Assembly (NCBI GenBank): GCA_015680685.1
Contig: MNCI01007802.1
Location: forward strand, 669,530 to 733,529
DNA: 64,000 nucleotides
Source of the DNA: Gnetum montanum
Taxonomy: Eukaryota > Streptophyta > Gnetopsida > Gnetales > Gnetaceae
Direction: 5' to 3'
Shown piece by piece: positions 1-9,489 of the stretch (position 1 is the first letter of the stretch; the number at the start of each line of letters is the position of its first letter). The translations under genes were made by a program, and so were the position numbers. Below the pieces are notes generated by a model that saw only the letters and a program-made list of their open reading frames with translations, made no database searches and was not told the DNA's origin.

Positions 1-77
1 TCACAAAATTCGACTAGATTGTACGTGAACACTTGTGATTCATATGGTTAGGCATAGGGGATATTCGCTGCTCATCA
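1..77 (+). mobile_element. 3' tail of a family A LTR
   Basis: The first 77 bases match the U5 end of the other family A LTRs in the window (for example 49925-50017 and 41395-41481). They share the run from 'ttcgactagat' through 'attcatatggtta' to the terminal CTCATCA. The LTR continues off the left edge. No tRNA-Asp primer-binding site follows, so this is either a 3' LTR or a solo LTR. Confidence 0.75.
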
Positions 78-509
78 ATATTGAAAAGAAAAATTAAATG
101 ATGAAGAAATGTTATGATTAAAACATTCCTAAAATTGTCTAGATTCCTTTTTAATTGTGTAAGCAAAATATTCCTGTTGTTCCCTAATAAATTTCATTCA
201 CTTGGTTCTCATCAGAAATTTATATGTCTTAACTAAATTTGGTTTGTTGTGACTCTTATTTGTATTCTTAATATTTTTCCTAGCCTGTATGCAATCCTCA
301 TCAAATAAGTCTTTTAAGAACCTTGTTGTGAATGTACAACTTGCTTAGTTGCTGCAAAAGTATTGCAAATTAGAAGATTAAATTTTTTTCCATGGTAGTA
401 ATTGTTGATCCATCTTATTAATAATGTCATCTATAGAATGTCGAGTCTAGTTGTGATCTTTAACAATGTCTAAATTATCAACCTTATATTGCTATTGAAT
501 AATTTTTGT
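78..509. other. AT-rich stretch, nothing recognised
   Basis: No open frame, LTR end or RNA gene is visible. It lies between the LTR tail and the LINE-like relic, and may hold further decayed LINE sequence. Confidence 0.3.
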
Positions 510-1130
510 TTGCTATGACCTTATCCCTGTATTAAAAACTCCAGAAATAAAAATTGAGCCTTCTACTACAAATTTTACATTATCTCTGCCTAAGAAATGA
601 AAAGGATGATCATAAGACAACTCTATAGAATCATACAATGTAGCATCTCTAGGAGCAAAATAGCATATGGAAAGGAAAGTACAAGTATGTTGACATAAGA
701 TTTTTAGCCAAACATATTGTTTATAATTATCAATTTTTTCCTAAAAGCACACAATTTTTAAGAGAATTCCTCACTAGCACTACAATGCCACCAAAAGGTC
801 TATGTCTTTTTCCTACTCTTGTATTTCTTACAACACATATGTCAATAGAAATCTTCACACATTCTTGTTTATTTTTAAGAACTTTTTATAGAGATTATGC
901 CCTTATGAATTGAACTATTTTCATTTTGATACAACTAAGAGAATCCTTGTATTCAAAGTCACAACCATGTCCAAAATTTGAAAGGTGAGCTCTATACATG
1001 TTGAAGGTGAGGCTATTAGGGGCTCCCATGAAGAGTTTCTCCGAGCTTTGTGGAGTAGGGTGGTTAGACATTTCATATTTGCAAAGAAATTAACCAATAA
1101 CAATTTTGTAAAATTCAATGTGTGACCCAA
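510..1130 (-). pseudogene. Decayed LINE-type (non-LTR retrotransposon) endonuclease fragment
   Basis: Reading the minus strand with frame changes gives an endonuclease/exonuclease/phosphatase-like series. First comes RPFGGIVVLVRNSL (about 761-806), then CYFAPRDATLYDS (about 641-665 and onward), then a segment ending in FISGVFNTGIRS (about 516-545). In plant LINE ORF2 proteins the equivalent motifs are a 'GG(I/L)xxxVR' strand and the catalytic 'GDFNxRxG' block; here the Asp of GDFN has become Val. Stops and frameshifts interrupt the reading and no reverse transcriptase follows, so it is a dead 5' ORF2 piece. The assignment rests on motif order only. The upstream part (811-1130) is open over 69 codons but not recognisable. 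Confidence 0.45.
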
Positions 1131-1731
1131 GCATTTAGAATGTTTGTTTTTTTTTTTTTATAAGTAAAAATAATAGATTCCATTAAAAGTAAATGCTAGT
1201 TATTCACGGTTAAGTTGTATAAAAAAGAGTAAACAAGTTTGCCTAGCCTCTATTATGGTCCCACCACTAAATTACAAAAGATGGTATACATATGACATTT
1301 ATATTTTTTAGTGTCTAATGTAATTACTTATGTTGTGTTCATCTCTTAAGTAGAGCCAAAACATCATACACTAATTTTTTTTTTTTTTTATAGAATCCAT
1401 TTATAACCAATTTCAATCCTTTGTAAATGTAGAATATAACATCTTTTGCAACTAAACCCTCAAATTAATAGGGTTTTATTTTCCTAATTTTTTTATTGTT
1501 GAACAAAATTTTAATTTCATTGCAATCTTCCCCACAAAGCAGGCCCAAGAGTAAAAGCAATTGAACTATCCACTAAAAGAAATATTGTTGCGTTTTGTTT
1601 TTCAACGGATATTGTAAACGAAGGTAAGTGCGTCTTTGAATATTATTTTCAGAAAAAAGGGATGGATAAAAAAATGGTATGTATCAGCATCATGGATGCC
1701 ATGCGATGGCAATCTTTCTGCTTGCCTGATT
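1131..1731. other. AT-rich spacer, nothing recognised
   Basis: Contains poly-T runs near 1147 and 1378 and no supported gene. From about 1600 onward CpG dinucleotides become noticeably more frequent than in the retrotransposon regions. Confidence 0.3.
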
Positions 1732-1771
1732 CACGTGGCTCAAACCATGCACACGTAGTCAACAACACGTG
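1732..1771. promoter_or_regulatory. Pair of G-box (CACGTG) motifs
   Basis: CACGTG occurs at 1732-1737 and again at 1766-1771, each followed by G (CACGTGG). G-boxes are bound by plant bZIP and bHLH factors. Two within 40 bp in an AT-rich region is suggestive of a promoter, but no gene start next to them could be established. The open stretch 2030-2217, which includes GAAAHVAARALFYVG-like residues, is a candidate target but unproven. Confidence 0.3.
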
Positions 1772-1880
1772 GGACAATGTTCAAACGAGGCAGGGTTGCG
1801 TTTTAATAACAGTAAATTTCGCTATCATCGAAATCGGAATGGAATCTGAAAACAACCGTGGTTTCTCTGCCTTTTCGTAA

Positions 1881-1986
1881 TTCCTACCTTTACAAACAAA
1901 AGTTCAAGTCTCTAAGAATTACAGGGTTTCCACTTCCTACCTTTACAAACAAAAGTTCAAGACTGTAAAAATTACAGGTTTCCACT
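1881..1986 (+). repeat. 53-bp tandem duplication
   Basis: Two head-to-tail copies (1881-1933 and 1934-1986) share 'cctacctttacaaacaaaag', 'ttcaag' and 'attacagg'. A few substitutions and a small indel separate them. Confidence 0.9.
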
Positions 1987-2260
1987 GAGCTTCTTCATCG
2001 CTTGAATTTTACGCGATTCCATAAAGTGACACAGGAGATTGATGTAGGCGCGGCTGCTCATGTTGCCGCAAGGGCACTTTTTTATGTTGGTCCTCTGAAA
2101 AAAATGGGAACTAAAAATTACATAAAGGAGAGCCTTCTCCACGGAAAATTAAATTTCTTGCAACTAAAGAAAAGACATGCAAATTACAAAGCCATACCTA
2201 CCGGGTTGGTAGTTAGTTGATCAGAAGAAATTCTCTGGAAATATAAAACTACACTTTTAA

Positions 2261-2310
2261 AATCGTAAGGGAAGAAGAAATATTTAATCGTAAGGGAAGA
2301 AGAAATATTT
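2261..2310 (+). repeat. 25-bp perfect tandem duplication
   Basis: The unit beginning aatcgtaagggaagaagaaa is present twice without a mismatch (2261-2285, 2286-2310). Confidence 0.95.
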
Positions 2311-2500
2311 AAATTACAGTAACTAGAATCCTAGCAAATGTGAGGAGTTTGCAATTGTTAAAGGAAAACAAGAGAAATAGAAGTTTGTCTCCGAAGCAGT
2401 GTAGAGATTGGCGTCATTATTTCTGGTTTTTAAGTTTTGACATGTGGCTTATTAAAATGGGATAGTTTTCTAAGTTGTCTATATATCATTGATTTAACAA

Positions 2501-2540
2501 GTACTTGCTGGGTCACAAAAGTACTTGCTGGGTCACAAAT
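2501..2540 (+). repeat. 20-bp tandem duplication
   Basis: gtacttgctgggtcacaaaa (2501-2520) is repeated at 2521-2540 with one terminal difference. Confidence 0.95.
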
Positions 2541-2622
2541 TTTGCTGACCTGGATTGACACAATTTTTATAATAAACCTTATTATCAGTTCACTTATTTC
2601 AACGTACGTACATGCATGCCGG

Positions 2623-2684
2623 GAGGAACAGACCAACGGACAAACAAACCCGAGAGGAACAGACCAACGGACAAACAAACCCGA
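2623..2684 (+). repeat. 31-bp perfect tandem duplication
   Basis: A unit starting gaggaacagaccaacggac occurs at 2623-2653 and 2654-2684 with no mismatch, implying a recent event. Confidence 0.95.
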
Positions 2685-2844
2685 TTGAAAGCGAGCCTAT
2701 GCATCCAGAATCTTTACGTTCAAATCCGTGCATAGGTTGATTACTTGGCCCCCCCGCTAGTGGATCATATATACTTTAACTTGTGGTATGTGTTTAGTGG
2801 ACCACATTTACAGTAATGTGAGGGGTTTAGGTGTGGCAGAAATA

Positions 2845-3155
2845 TAGTACTTTTACGTCTGGAATTGACATGCCCAGAGAAAGACAAAAATAAAAAAAAG
2901 AACAGCAACCCAGTTAAGAAGAAAAGAACAGCAACGCAATTATAGAGTAGTACTTTACGTCTTGAATTGTCTTTCCCAGGGGAAAAACAGAAAACGAACA
3001 ACCCCGAATTATGATGTACTTTACAATCATAGAATACAAATTAAATGATCATCATAATATCAACGTTACAATCATAGAATAATATTATGAATCATAATAT
3101 GATCAGAAACAAAAAACGCTTTGAGACAACCTTTGAGACAACCATTGAGACAGGC
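2845..3155 (+). repeat. Diverged ~103-bp duplication followed by a 12-bp triplication
   Basis: 'tagtacttt(t)acgtct.gaattg' starts at 2845 and again at 2948, with related downstream A-rich sequence. 'tacaatcatagaata' occurs twice between 3020 and 3080. Three consecutive 'ttgagacaacc' units lie at about 3120-3155. Confidence 0.75.
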
Positions 3156-3240
3156 AGGCGGCGGCTTTCTGCAACAAAGGGAGGCCGGACAAAGTCACAA
3201 AACAGAATAAAAGAGATGCAGAATGTTATGAAAATCTTTG

Positions 3241-4312
3241 TTACTCGTGCATCTCTGACTGCCACCGTCTTATGGCATGCTGAAGATCATCCCTGGCATA
3301 GGCAACTAAACCCTGGAACCACAAGGCACATAATAGATAAAGCAATTTTGGATATACTTATAATTATATGTGCAAGACCATGGAATCTTTATCTCACCTG
3401 TGCACAGCCTCTGTAATTTTCTTCGGCCTCGCTTCTTAGTGCCCAAATCATTTTATGTTTTGGCATAGCCTTAAGCTGGAAAACAAAACCCTGTCAAAGT
3501 CAGAAACAGTCTTCTTACAGTTTACATATGAAGCAACAGCGTTTTTTCTCGGTGTATGTAGAAGGAAGAATTGAATTAAGGGCTTTAAAATTCCACTCCT
3601 AGCGTCTCTCTTTTCTGCATGGAATTTCAAAGGGTAGATTAATATTTTCCAGACTCCAGAGAAGCCGATGCCTATGGAACTTGCTCCCGGTGAACAAAGA
3701 TGGCATCAAAATAGCTTTTAACTTCTAAAGCAGTGATGGTTATCACCCTTGACGCAGCGTACAGTAGAAATGCAAAGCGAGTGTGCCGTAATGATTTAAC
3801 CCAAAAAATGAAAGAAAGAAAGAAGGGAGGACTGATATCATTGCATTTCCATTTATACAATCAAGCCAGGGGTGATTACCTTAGCGATATAACTAAGATC
3901 ATAATCAGCTAAGCGATAGTTGAGCCTCAAAGTGGAAGGATCTGGCTTTTCACCCGTCCAGCTTCTTCACACCCGTGGTATCCTGCCACAAATTTATTTT
4001 CACGGGAATAAAAGGACCGAAAGCTCCAAAGGTAAATTCGAGTTACAAATAATTACCAAACCAGATAATATCTCTCTTCGAGGATGAACTCCTGTTATCT
4101 CACACAACAACATGAAACAGCGTAATATCAGAATTTGCACTTGGAATTGGAATCCGACATACCTCACTTTTACTTCAAACGCTTTGGTTTTTTTATGAGA
4201 ATATACTCCGCAACGACGCTTTGGTTTTTTTATGAGAATATACTCCGCAGCGGAAACCGTTGATTCTTTTGAGGACAAAAGCTGCATCTCTCATTGCTCT
4301 ATCTTCCGCCAT
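3241..4312 (-). CDS. Putative four-exon gene of unknown function, exon 1 frameshifted by a 37-bp duplication
   Basis: Product not recognised. The model has four exons. E1 is 4312-4163 (ATGGCG start, donor GAG|GTATGT). E2 is 3964-3880 (EKPDPSTLRLNYRL...LSYIAK, donor AAG|GTAATC). E3 is 3475-3398 (TTCCAG|CTTAAG acceptor, LKAMPKHKMIWALRSEAEEN..., donor CAG|GTGAGA). E4 is 3312-3241 (GGTTCCAG acceptor, GLVAYARDDLQHAIRRWQ..., TAA). The phases match at every junction (2/1, 0/0, 0/0), and the acceptors of E3 and E4 are U-rich; that of E2 is weak. The protein would be about 115 residues, basic and amphipathic, with no signal peptide or membrane segment seen. E1 contains a 37-bp tandem duplication (4179-4252) that shifts the ATGGCG frame into a TAA. 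A second ATG at 4287, in the other frame, then reads correctly through the second copy into E2. The gene may therefore be dead, or translated with a changed N-terminus. This is inference; no transcript was seen. Confidence 0.5.
4179..4252 (-). repeat. 37-bp tandem duplication inside exon 1
   Basis: 'acgctttggtttttttatga' plus 17 further bases occurs at 4179-4215 and 4216-4252 with one difference at the far end of the second unit. The unit length is not a multiple of three, so it changes the frame of the putative gene at 3241-4312. Confidence 0.95.
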
Positions 4313-4375
4313 TGCTCAACTTAACAGTGGTTCTTGCAAATTCAAGTACCCGTGAAAAAGCTACAATAGTCGGCG

Positions 4376-4385
4376 TATATATAAA
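4376..4385 (-). promoter_or_regulatory. TATA box of the four-exon gene
   Basis: On the minus strand TTATATATA lies about 65 bases upstream of the ATGGCG at 4312. This is consistent with a plant TATA box, a start site about 30 bp downstream near 4350, and a short leader of about 40 nt. Position and composition only; no experimental start is known. Confidence 0.45.
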
Positions 4386-4473
4386 GATTCGGTATTGTAT
4401 TGTTGATGGGAATTGCATGGATCGTTTATCTCCACGATTGCTGCTGAAACGTTGAGGTGGATGGCGGGCCAGG

Positions 4474-4551
4474 TGAGGTATTGCAATAGAGTCAGCCGTG
4501 AGGAAGACCAGCTGAGGTATTGCAACAGATCCAGGCATCAGGAAGAGTGTT
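4474..4551 (+). repeat. 39-bp imperfect tandem duplication
   Basis: 'tgaggtattgcaa.ag' followed by a GAGGAAGA/CAGGAAGA-ended unit begins at 4474 and again at 4513. It lies upstream of the putative gene's TATA box. Confidence 0.8.
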
Positions 4552-5525
4552 CATTCTATTTCAAGTGCTTATGAAATCTGTCTTTTTCCCTTTATCCACT
4601 CACAAAGAATTAACTGGAAAGACGAAAACCTGGAAAACATCCTACAACCGTTGATCCTTTTATTTTTTCTTGAAAGTTTAATTTTCATATATTTATTTTC
4701 TTTCGGTCAGTTTCTTATCCACAAAGTTTTAAGTTTTTAACTTTTAAATTATGAAATATCCGCACGCACAGCCGTTTTTTCTGAATTTGTTTGGGGTGTC
4801 GGACCCCGAAAAGAAGTTTTAATGTTTTATTGAAATTAAAGGTGCAAATGTAGTTTTATGCTGGAAGCAATTCGTAACCATGGAACGTGGGTGGATCTCA
4901 TATGTTTTTTTGCGTCAGCAGCAGTGGCAGGATCCAAAAGCGTTTCAAATTGGCGCTGGAAACCAATGTCGTTCAAAAACAAGCCAAGCCAACTTGCAAT
5001 ACCTCCACCGCCACTACGAGACTAAGATACCATTGAAGGAGATGAGTAAAGTTTCAATTTTATTATTTTTCGCTCTGCCACCGTACAATTTTTGTCATTA
5101 TTCAAACTTGGCTCTTGTGATTTGAAACGTATACCTGATTACATGGGTGTCATTTAAAAATTAAAAGATCGAAATCAATTAATTGTATTTGAGAAATTGC
5201 AACCTTACCCTGTCATTTGTTTTATTTCACTACAAAACAGTACTCTTCTCGAGGCTAATTTACACGGAAATCCTTATGCCTTGGTTTTCAACATTTACAA
5301 AGCACGTTTGCCCTTGGAAAAATTACCAATAGTTAAAACACATTAACACAATACCGTCATTTTCTCTCCAGCCAGTTCATAATCAACTTTGCCCCGTTCT
5401 ACTTGCACATGGAGGCAACATAACCTTATTAACGCAAAACCAAGGAGCAAGTTTTTGGAATCAAGTTGCGAGTGCCCACGAATGCAAAAATTAAAATGAA
5501 AGACAAAATATAATTACAGCGTCGT
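4552..5525. other. CpG-retaining spacer with an unproven open stretch
   Basis: No gene could be established. A 48-codon minus-strand open stretch at about 5035-4871 (GGGGIASWLGLFLNDIGFQR in part) follows a TTAG acceptor-like site but has no convincing donor. The plus strand here also reads open over 81 codons, so the signal may simply reflect base composition. Confidence 0.25.
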
Positions 5526-5729
5526 TCATTCATGGCGTGGCTGGGAATGGGCCCGCGCTTTGGCTGCGTCGCAGTACTGGTCGGCTTGGACGATAAGTTG
5601 TGCAATATCATCATCATCATGCGAAAAAATGTTTTGATTGATTGCTACGGCCGCCGCATGGACGAGGTACACACATTTTTCATCGCTGAATGTATATAGG
5701 CGGCTGTTGCTGCTCCGGTTTGGTGAGAC
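5526..5729 (-). CDS. Putative 3'-terminal exon of an unrecognised gene
   Basis: A good plant acceptor (U-rich tract ending in tatacattcag) precedes 68 codons ending in TGA at 5526-5528. The reading contains YTFSDEKCVYLVHAAAVAIN, a run of four Asp residues, IAQLIVQADQYCDAAK and a basic tail. It is hydrophilic and probably helical, and I do not recognise the family. CpG content is high for the window. Upstream coding exons on the minus strand were not securely linked; 7063-7167 is a candidate, but its favoured phases do not join to this frame. A different frame is also open over the first part of the exon, so both reading frame and exon status are uncertain. Confidence 0.4.
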   Translation of the reverse strand, partial: VSPNRSSNSRLYTFSDEKCVYLVHAAAVAINQNIFSHDDDDIAQLIVQADQYCDAAKARAHSQPRHE

Positions 5730-6049
5730 CTGAATGTATAAAAGCTATGTGCAAACCAAAAAAAAATGCTACAATAAAATTATAAGGCATATGATGTTTT
5801 CACGGTAGTTAACAGATGAAATTGTTTCCCTTTTATGAATAATTATTCAGGAACAACTTGTATGGAAAAGTCATTTCTCATAGGCATGTAATACAGCCAT
5901 GAAAAACATAATTCTTTACTTGTCATGGCACCCACAGGAGGTGCAGCATTTAACATTAATGTTGTAACCATTCATTTTAGTTTCAGCATTGGAATAGGTG
6001 CCTACAAAAAACTTTTGTATATTTTAGTTTCTTGGAGCCAAAAAATGCT
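5730..6049. other. Intron-like or intergenic AT-rich stretch
   Basis: On the minus strand this precedes the acceptor of the 5526-5729 exon and is U-rich near it. No other signal was seen. Confidence 0.3.
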
Positions 6050-6142
6050 TCAAACGTTGTTATTGCCTTACTTCCCAAGTGGGAAAAGGTTACCCACGTC
6101 CATATTTGGGCTTGAGAAGGCCGAAACACCTTTGGAATGCAA
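6050..6142 (+). repeat. Dispersed ~95-bp repeat, copy 1 (copy 2 at 20347-20455, opposite strand)
   Basis: 'gttgttattgcctta', 'gggaaaaggt', 'tcCATATTTGGGCTTGagaagg' and the end 'cctttggaat' align with the reverse complement of 20347-20455. The implied peptides also align: LPYFPSGKR...SIFGLEK here against LPHFKNGKR...SIFWLGK there. The origin is unknown; it could be part of an unrecognised transposon ORF. Confidence 0.55.
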
Positions 6143-6289
6143 ATAGTGATTTTATTTAAATAGTTCTATTAATATTTTAACTTAAACATTTATAACTATG
6201 TTTTAAAATGATAATTGATAACATATAAACTTTAAAAAAATAATTAAATTCTACTCATTGCCCATGAAACCACTCCACTAACTTATATA

Positions 6290-6650
6290 TATATATATAT
6301 CAATTGGCTAAGATAATTTTAACCAAGCTTAACTATTGAGGTAACAAGATAACTAAAAATGGAATCACTCATCTCTTCTCTATTTCTCTACCACTTACCC
6401 AATTTTGTTTTATTCTCTCTGTCAAGTTTGTTCTGTCTTTGTTTATTCATAGCATTTTTTGAGCATTATATATGCCAAAGATTTATTTCTCAAAAACATT
6501 ATGAACAAACAAAGATAGAACAAACTTGATCAAGAGGGAAAAACTAAATTGGGTAAGTCGTAAAAAAATAGAGGAGGGATGAATGATTCCTTTTTAAATT
6601 ATCTTGTTACCTCATCAAGTAATCAGGTTGGTTAAAAGATATATATATAC
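6290..6650. mobile_element. Foldback MITE (imperfect ~165-bp inverted repeat) in a TA-rich target
   Basis: The left arm (about 6313-6478) reads aaccaagcttaactattgag, then gtaacaagataa, ggaatcactcatc, cttacccaattttg, caagtttgttctgtctttg. The right arm (about 6480-6640) is its reverse complement with roughly 15-20% differences: ggttggttaaaag, atcttgttacctcat, gaatgattcc, caaattgggtaag, caaagatagaacaaacttg. A short loop near 6461-6493 joins them. Both sides are (TA)n. There is no coding capacity. Foldback structure and size fit a non-autonomous DNA element; the superfamily is not determinable, although insertion in TA repeats recalls TA-targeting MITEs. Confidence 0.8.
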
Positions 6651-7062
6651 ACGTATGTATCTAAGTTTATTTTTTCACATACTACAACCTTTTTCTTATT
6701 ATTTAAATATATGTACCTGGAACTACCCTTGTTATCGGGCGTAGTTAAGATATCATAATGGGAATCGGTATATTTATGAACCCACGTGGATCAATTTACC
6801 ATGTGTCACACCTCCATATTATTTATGAATCGAGGTGAATCGGGTTACTATCCCTTGCAGAGATAGAAATTGACATCATTGCCCGTTCGTATCTGTTACA
6901 GATATCCATAGTTTAAAATGCGTTTTGTTAAAAAGACAATGTTTAGTTTGAATCTATTTTAGAGACAACATGTTATTAAAAATGCAACTTTTATTTTGAG
7001 TTCATTTTACCCAGGCGTGCTCTAAATTCTATCCTTGGTTGCATATAAATTATAATTAATAC

Positions 7063-7167
7063 CAGGATTGCAAACGGTCGGCTGTGATCCAAGCCTCCAA
7101 GCATGGGGCCGATTTAGTAGAGACTGCACGCAACCAGGGTGACAGCTTCCCATGATGCCATCGTTGC
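7063..7167 (-). CDS. Putative internal exon, frame undecided
   Basis: The minus strand shows a U-rich tract ending in attgtgtgcag at 7168, then 105 bases with high CpG, then a donor-like G|GTATTA at 7063-7058. Two of three frames are open throughout, so the frame cannot be chosen; one gives QRWHHGKLSPWLRAVSTKSA and the other HPGCVQSLLNRPHAWRLG. It could belong to the same transcription unit as 5526-5729. Homology is unknown. Confidence 0.25.
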
Positions 7168-7224
7168 CTGCACACAATAAAGAATCAAAAGGTTCCCCAT
7201 AGAGACGTCGGCTTTTGATTTTAC

Positions 7225-7420
7225 ATAAACTACGTAAGGTATCTACAACATTCTGAATCGTTTCACATGTTATAGCTAGAATAGGTTTCGGTTAAAAAAA
7301 CATAATTATTTCGACTATCTATAAACTACGTAAGGTATCTACAACATTTTGAAGGGTTTCACATGTTATAACTACTAGAATAGGTTTTAGTAAAAAAAAA
7401 AAAACATAATTATTTTGGAT
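7225..7420 (+). repeat. ~96-bp tandem duplication
   Basis: 'ataaactacgtaaggtatct' starts at 7225 and at 7321, followed in both by acaacatt, tttcacatgttata, agaataggttt and a poly-A run. The copies differ by substitutions and A-run length. Confidence 0.9.
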
Positions 7421-7913
7421 ATCTACCTTTGAAAACTTTCTACTCTACCTAAAATTCAATAATTTGTTTAATGTCTTTTTTACCAAGGTTTACCCATTGA
7501 CAAATGTCTTGAGCAATTTGGGGTCCATGTCTTTTGACAATGTCCTTTTTCTCACCACACTTGGATCTTAGCATGCAAAGTTATTCCAAATTGCCACCTA
7601 TTTGAAGATGATGTCTTTTTTTTTTTTAATTTTTTTTTTTTTGCCTATTACTTCCATGAATTTCAGATTTCTGTGGAATGCTATTGTTTTTTTTTTCTTC
7701 TTCATATTTAGCAGTGCAAATGCAATATTAGTTTTTAAAAAACAAAATATAATATTACAAAGAAATGGTAAATCTTCCACCTTGTCTATTTCCAAATTAT
7801 ATCCCAAGGTCCAAAGGTTCAATTAAAGATTAATTAGTTGATTCATCTTTTGGAGCTTTGGTTCAGATTTATTAGGCTCTAACGTAACCTTATTACAATC
7901 CTCCCTTATAGGG

Positions 7914-7968
<55 letters not shown>

Positions 7969-9489
7969 AAATTCTACTCCATTTGATTATTTCTTTATTC
8001 TACTTGTACTACTAATTATAGTCAATTTTTGGCAAGAAATAAATCTCCAAAGGAATGCTTATTTCTTTTGTTATTGGCATGATTGTAAGGATGAAATCCT
8101 AAGTAGGTATTCCAAAATCCGTTACATCTTTTCTTTCATGTTATTTCTATTTGTCCTATTATATGCTACTTACGTATTTTTTACACTTTCTATCTGGTTT
8201 GTCAAATGCTACATGTGTATTTGTTACTCTATTTTGAATAATAAAACTTCTTTTAGGGTTTGACATCCCTTCCCCTCCTCCCCCCACCCCCAACACCACA
8301 TTATTGCTTACCTATGTAAATGGCATCCATCACATTATATCTTTTAAAAACCTCACTTTTCCACCATGGCTATGGTAGCACACAATGGTATACAGATGAA
8401 TATGAGACTAATGTAACACAATATAGTCTAAATAATCACTATAACTGTTTCATGAAAGGTAGTTGATACAATAGATTAATTACTTGAGCGTAAGCAAGTG
8501 ATTAACATGATGTAGTTTATGCTTGTGTTTGGGGTCTTACTACTAGAGCTATTGTCTACTTGCTAAGGTACCAAATAAAAATGAGAAATGTAAGTGACTC
8601 ATTGAACTAAGTTTGGTTCATAAAATTATTTTGGTCTTGCCCCAAGCACCTTTGCTTTTGTCCTAACTACTTATTTTTCTTTATTAACTTAAGCTGTTGA
8701 AAATAACCTTTTGCTTCACACTACTCTTGAGCTTTGTGAAGAATTCCATTCTCTCTCCCATTATAGCAACCAAAGTAGATACAAAGAATGCAAAAGCAAA
8801 AAAGCAAATGGATGACTTGTTATGTGCTTAGCAAAAGCTAAATGTTTTGGACCATAAAAAGATAAATAATAATATTTTTAAAATTGTTAATAAATTTGAC
8901 CAAACTTTAAATGGGACTTTACCACATGCGAGAGAAGGTATGCATGTTCCATCAATGAAGAGCTTGATTGCTTGATAGATGTGGCTATAGTTATTATTTT
9001 TTTTATCACACTTATAACGTCATACTTCTAAGCATTATACAACATTATTCTTAAGTCTTGAAAACACCAAGGCATAGAGGGCAAACTCAAGATGGACTAC
9101 GCTTTAGCACTCATAGCACATGCAACACAGTAAGAAGACATGACACCCATTAGATAATGGTTAAAAGTGTAGTGAGTACACTTTAGACATCACTTATGTA
9201 TAAGACCTAGGACATAGACATAAGATACAACAACACAATGAGATGGATACAACAACACAACCCAAGAGCAAAGATTGATCCTACATTATACATAACTAGT
9301 CCTAAGCCTCCACTTCATAGAATTAGTGATGTGAAAGCCCCAACAACTTATATATCCCTATGATGTTGTGCCAAAGCCCCAAAAATCTATACAAAAGAAA
9401 GGTATCAGGGTCATGCAGGATCAAGAAATAATCTTACACATGAACCAACAATGTTTACCTCGTGGAACCAGCAACATTTAACCCCCTAT
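7421..9489. other. AT-rich intergenic stretch with a (CT)25 microsatellite
   Basis: A perfect CT dinucleotide run of 25 units lies at 7917-7966. Poly-T tracts occur at about 7616-7641 and 7687-7697. The remainder shows no supported gene, LTR end or RNA gene. Confidence 0.5.

Noticed and set aside
3087-3416. 109-codon plus-strand open frame
   Set aside because: It overlaps exons 3 and 4 of the minus-strand gene model, whose splice sites explain the coding-like composition; the start lies in a short tandem-repeat tract.
4880-5125. 81-codon plus-strand open frame starting MERGWISYVFLRQQQ
   Set aside because: The minus strand is equally open across the same CpG-rich bases, no splice signals or homology were seen, and the last third is low-quality hydrophobic sequence.
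7598-7826. Open frames on both strands rich in Phe/Lys
   Set aside because: Produced by poly-T/poly-A runs; low-complexity artefact.
7917-7966. CRISPR-like or regulatory meaning of the CT array
   Set aside because: Simple dinucleotide microsatellite with no spacers; ordinary in plant DNA.
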